Part shown: positions 5,151 through 5,474 of the stretch, one piece after another | Position numbering within the stretch: position 1 is the first letter of the stretch | How the letters are laid out: each line of letters starts with the position of its first letter | NCBI GenBank assembly: GCA_903890265.1 | Contig: CAITAM010000497.1 | Location: forward strand, 1 to 5,474 | Direction: 5' to 3' | DNA from: an uncultured Pseudomonadota bacterium | GTDB lineage: Bacteria > Pseudomonadota > Gammaproteobacteria > Steroidobacterales > Steroidobacteraceae | Length of the DNA stretch: 5,474 bases | Translations under genes and position numbers: made by a program | The notes under the pieces: generated by a model | What the model saw: the letters and a program-made list of their open reading frames with translations, nothing else | The model's database searches: none | What the model was told of the DNA's origin: nothing

Positions 5151-5474
5151 CGTCCGCTTCCTCTCGCGCTTCCTCTTTCGACAGCGTCCGCGGACGGACG
5201 CAGCGACGACCGATCCGGTGCGCCGCCTGGCGGCGCGCAGCCATCACCCCTACGCCGCCCGGAAAGGGTAACCGGCGCTCGGGCGCGCGGCGAGCCGCGC
5301 ACCGTGCCGGACGTCTGGCCCCTGTCGTCGGATCGTCCGGGCCGGGCCGGCGGGCGACGGAGGCCAAGGGTAAGCACGAACGCGCACGGAGTGCCGCTAC
5401 CGTGACGCCGGTCAGGCCGTCACAGGGGTCTTTCGGCGACCAGCTGCGGCTGCGTCGGGTCGTGCGGGCACGAG
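5151..5474. other. Region upstream of the phzF-like gene, with palindromes
   Basis: AGGAAG on the minus strand (5157-5162) is the ribosome binding site of the phzF-like gene. CGTCCGCGGACG (5185-5196) is a perfect 12-base palindrome about 35 bases before the start codon and could be an operator. TGCGCCGC (5219-5226) and GCGGCGCA (5230-5237) form an 8-bp stem with a 3-base loop. GTGACG (5402-5407) and CGTCAC (5418-5423) form a weaker stem. No clear promoter hexamers are seen. The open frames crossing this stretch look like GC-rich chance frames. Confidence 0.35.
5420..5473 (-). CDS. Possible C-terminal end of an upstream leftward gene (partial)
   Basis: On the minus strand one frame reads 17 residues ending QPQLVAERPL and then TGA at 5422-5420. 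This looks like a plausible protein tail and would place another gene upstream of, and parallel to, the phzF-like gene. The neighbouring frame also ends nearby, with a TGA at 5414-5412 (tail GRRKTPVTA). Too little is visible to choose between frames or name a family. Confidence 0.2.
   Translation of the reverse strand, partial: SCPHDPTQPQLVAERPL

Noticed and set aside
4041..5405. Long plus-strand open frame of 454 residues opposite the phzF-like gene
   Set aside because: It is antisense to a clear PhzF-family gene, is rich in Arg and Gly with low complexity, and matches no family; GC-rich codon bias keeps this frame open.

Overview
The window is GC-rich, densely coding DNA, most like a proteobacterium (a gamma- or betaproteobacterium would fit; the sequence alone does not fix the genus). 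It appears to contain the end of an integrated genetic element and the start of the chromosome beyond it. The junction is at about 4055-4077. There, the 3' end of a tRNA-Ser gene (T-loop, 3' strand of the T-stem, 3' acceptor strand, discriminator G and CCA) sits without the rest of the tRNA, as expected for the duplicated end of an element that integrates into a tRNA gene.

Left of the junction (element side): positions 1-811 hold the N-terminal 270 residues of a leftward tyrosine recombinase, cut by the window edge. A 167-bp divergent intergenic region with a good promoter follows. Rightward genes come next: an AbiE-type toxin-antitoxin pair (antitoxin AbiEi 979-1590, nucleotidyltransferase toxin AbiEii 1587-2531, overlapping by ATGA), a second toxin-antitoxin pair (Phd/YefM-like antitoxin 2638-2916, RelE/ParE-like toxin 2916-3242, overlapping by one base), and a small protein of unknown function (3288-3794) that resembles the DUF6933 family. 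The 260 bp after that hold no convincing gene. They do look like one arm of a recombination site: interleaved inverted repeats (3862-3892), two tandem copies of TGCCAAATC (3954-3974), a perfect match to the IHF consensus (4022-4034) in an AT-rich patch, then the tRNA-Ser core.

Right of the junction (probable chromosome): a leftward PhzF-family isomerase/epimerase-like protein (4131-5150) with a twin-arginine export signal and the family's active-site motifs. Its upstream 324 bp contain a ribosome binding site, two palindromes and perhaps the last codons of another leftward gene at the window edge.

Working together: the integrase would recombine the element at tRNA-Ser, with IHF and arm sites shaping the complex. 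The two toxin-antitoxin modules are placed between integrase and attachment site, where they could stabilise the element and/or act in phage defence. The DUF6933-like gene travels with them and has no known role. The PhzF-like gene is probably an unrelated host gene.
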